This document shows positions 29,276 to 29,814 of a DNA stretch of 29,814 nucleotides, piece after piece; position 1 is the stretch's first letter, and every line of letters starts with the position of its first letter. The notes under the pieces were generated by a model. That model saw only the letters and a program-made list of their open reading frames with translations. It did no database searches and was not told the DNA's origin. Source of the DNA: a virus; the IMG/VR virus record IMGVR_UViG_3300044642_000320, positions 1-29,814 of that record; one strand, written 5' to 3'. A program made the translations under genes and the position numbers.

Positions 29276-29282
29276 TTTAAAC

Positions 29283-29311
29283 TTGACAATGCAAAGGATA
29301 TAGTGTAAAAT
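29283..29311 (+). promoter_or_regulatory. Promoter giving a leaderless transcript for the gene at 29318
   Basis: Perfect TTGACA (29283-29288), a 17-base spacer and TAAAAT (29306-29311). The ATG at 29318 is 6 bases later with no ribosome-binding site, so the mRNA probably starts at the ATG. Confidence 0.7.
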
Positions 29312-29317
29312 CTAGAT

Positions 29318-29485
29318 ATGGATAAATTAAAAGTTATTATTGAAGAACCCAGTGGCTCAAGACGATCATTCTTTTATAGTGTAAAGAGTGAAGAAGAAGC
29401 AAGAGACATTGCAGAAGGTATTGAAAAAGAGCTTAAGCCTAACTTTAGTATGGCATCTTGGAAATATACAAAGGAAAAGAAATGA
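29318..29485 (+). CDS. Small protein of unknown function upstream of thioredoxin, 55 aa
   Basis: A short frame with a beta start (DKLKVIIEEPSGSRRSFFYSV) and a helix (SEEEARDIAEGIEKELKP). The layout resembles the 89-aa protein at 17982-18251, suggesting a small alpha/beta family, but similarity is weak. It overlaps the thioredoxin start by 4 bases (ATGA), so the two are co-translated. Confidence 0.6.
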   Translation: MDKLKVIIEEPSGSRRSFFYSVKSEEEARDIAEGIEKELKPNFSMASWKYTKEKK

Positions 29486-29748
29486 AAACAGAAGTAATTG
29501 ATTTCTGGGCTACATGGTGTGGTCCATGCAAACTAATGAATCCAATTATTGACGAGGTAGAAAAGGAAAATCCTGATCTAACTATTACAAGAATTGATAT
29601 TGATTCTGATAAAGACATGGTTGAACAATATAAAATTCAATCAGTTCCTACATATGTTATCTTAAAGGATGGCAAAGAAGTAGATCGTATTATTGGTGCA
29701 AAGCCTAAGTTTGCTTTCTTAAAGAGAGTGTTCCCAGAAAATGGCTGA
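29482..29748 (+). CDS. Thioredoxin
   Basis: An 88-aa thioredoxin with the WCGPC active site at 12-16, the buried Asp in IDIDSDKD and the cis-Pro in SVPTYVI near 60. It is at the short end for the fold (usual about 105 aa), lacking the first strand and helix. It would supply reducing power, for example to ribonucleotide reductase, or keep cytosolic phage proteins reduced. ATG 29482 is preferred because AAGGAAAAG lies upstream. Confidence 0.9.
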   Translation: MKTEVIDFWATWCGPCKLMNPIIDEVEKENPDLTITRIDIDSDKDMVEQYKIQSVPTYVILKDGKEVDRIIGAKPKFAFLKRVFPENG

Positions 29749-29814
29749 AATTATTTTATTAGCAATATTAGTAACAAACTTATTTATTCTTAATGAGATT
29801 AAAGAATATACATT
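29741..29814 (+). CDS. N-terminal part of a small membrane protein, cut by the window end
   Basis: A frame opens at ATG 29741, overlapping the thioredoxin stop by 8 bases, and is open to the window edge (24 codons). The visible part is hydrophobic (EIILLAILVTNLFIL), followed by charged residues, so it is likely a short membrane-anchored protein. No family can be named. Confidence 0.5.
   Translation, partial: MAEIILLAILVTNLFILNEIKEYT

Noticed and set aside
1-29814. tRNA genes, integrase, insertion sequences, CRISPR arrays
   Set aside because: Looked for by eye in the gaps and translations; nothing convincing was found, though a covariance search was not possible.

Overview
The window looks like part of a tailed double-stranded DNA phage genome whose host is an AT-rich actinobacterium. 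The phage assignment rests on tightly packed genes that are all on the + strand, many stop/start overlaps, a replication module, a small and a large terminase subunit, and a lysis cassette. The actinobacterial assignment rests on a WhiB-type Fe-S protein, several small actinophage-like families, and an FtsZ close to the actinobacterial type. The low GC content and Hsp20, thioredoxin and sugar-nucleotide genes would fit an aquatic phage. That is inference, because no search could be run.

Layout. (1) 1-9.5 kb, replication, recombination and nucleotide metabolism: primase, a gp32-like zinc SSB, a PHP-containing DNA polymerase III alpha, MazG, RecA, a Holliday-junction-type nuclease, a Cas4/RecB-like Fe-S nuclease, a RuvC-like resolvase and small zinc or HTH proteins. 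(2) 9.5-11.8 kb, packaging: a terminase small-subunit candidate and a large subunit whose nuclease domain is split by a frameshift. (3) 11.8-14.2 kb: an RmlB-like sugar dehydratase and a CBS-less IMP dehydrogenase/GMP reductase. (4) 14.2-19.9 kb: a mosaic structural-region protein, then a train of small genes including SLOG-like, WhiB, a second (bacterial-type) SSB and an FmdB zinc ribbon. (5) 19.9-24.8 kb, one translationally coupled operon: a complete GTPase-domain FtsZ without a C-terminal tail, two glycosyltransferase-like proteins, a HAD/nucleotidyltransferase fusion, a methyltransferase and a GDPD-like protein. (6) 24.9-28.6 kb: two secreted proteins, two holin-like membrane proteins, an M23 endopeptidase and a secreted lytic-transglycosylase-like protein. 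(7) 28.7-29.8 kb: Hsp20, a small unknown, thioredoxin and a truncated membrane protein.

Signals outside genes are the second surprise. Three short intergenic elements near 24.87, 28.67 and 29.26 kb fold as the same compact H-type pseudoknot, with compensatory changes in both stems. Each lies 15-18 nt after a stop codon, so they look like a phage 3'-UTR RNA family. Sigma70-type promoters fall into two styles. In one, a -10 box lies 6-7 nt before the start codon and no ribosome-binding site is seen (leaderless). In the other, a -10 box is followed by a hairpin at or near the predicted 5' end and then a Shine-Dalgarno sequence.

The most interesting gene is the phage FtsZ. It keeps the GTP-binding and catalytic loops but ends right after the globular domain, and it heads a sugar/glycosylation operon. 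Functions are inferred from residues visible in the translations. No tRNA, rRNA, CRISPR array, integrase or insertion sequence was seen, and there is no gene-free stretch over about 150 bases.
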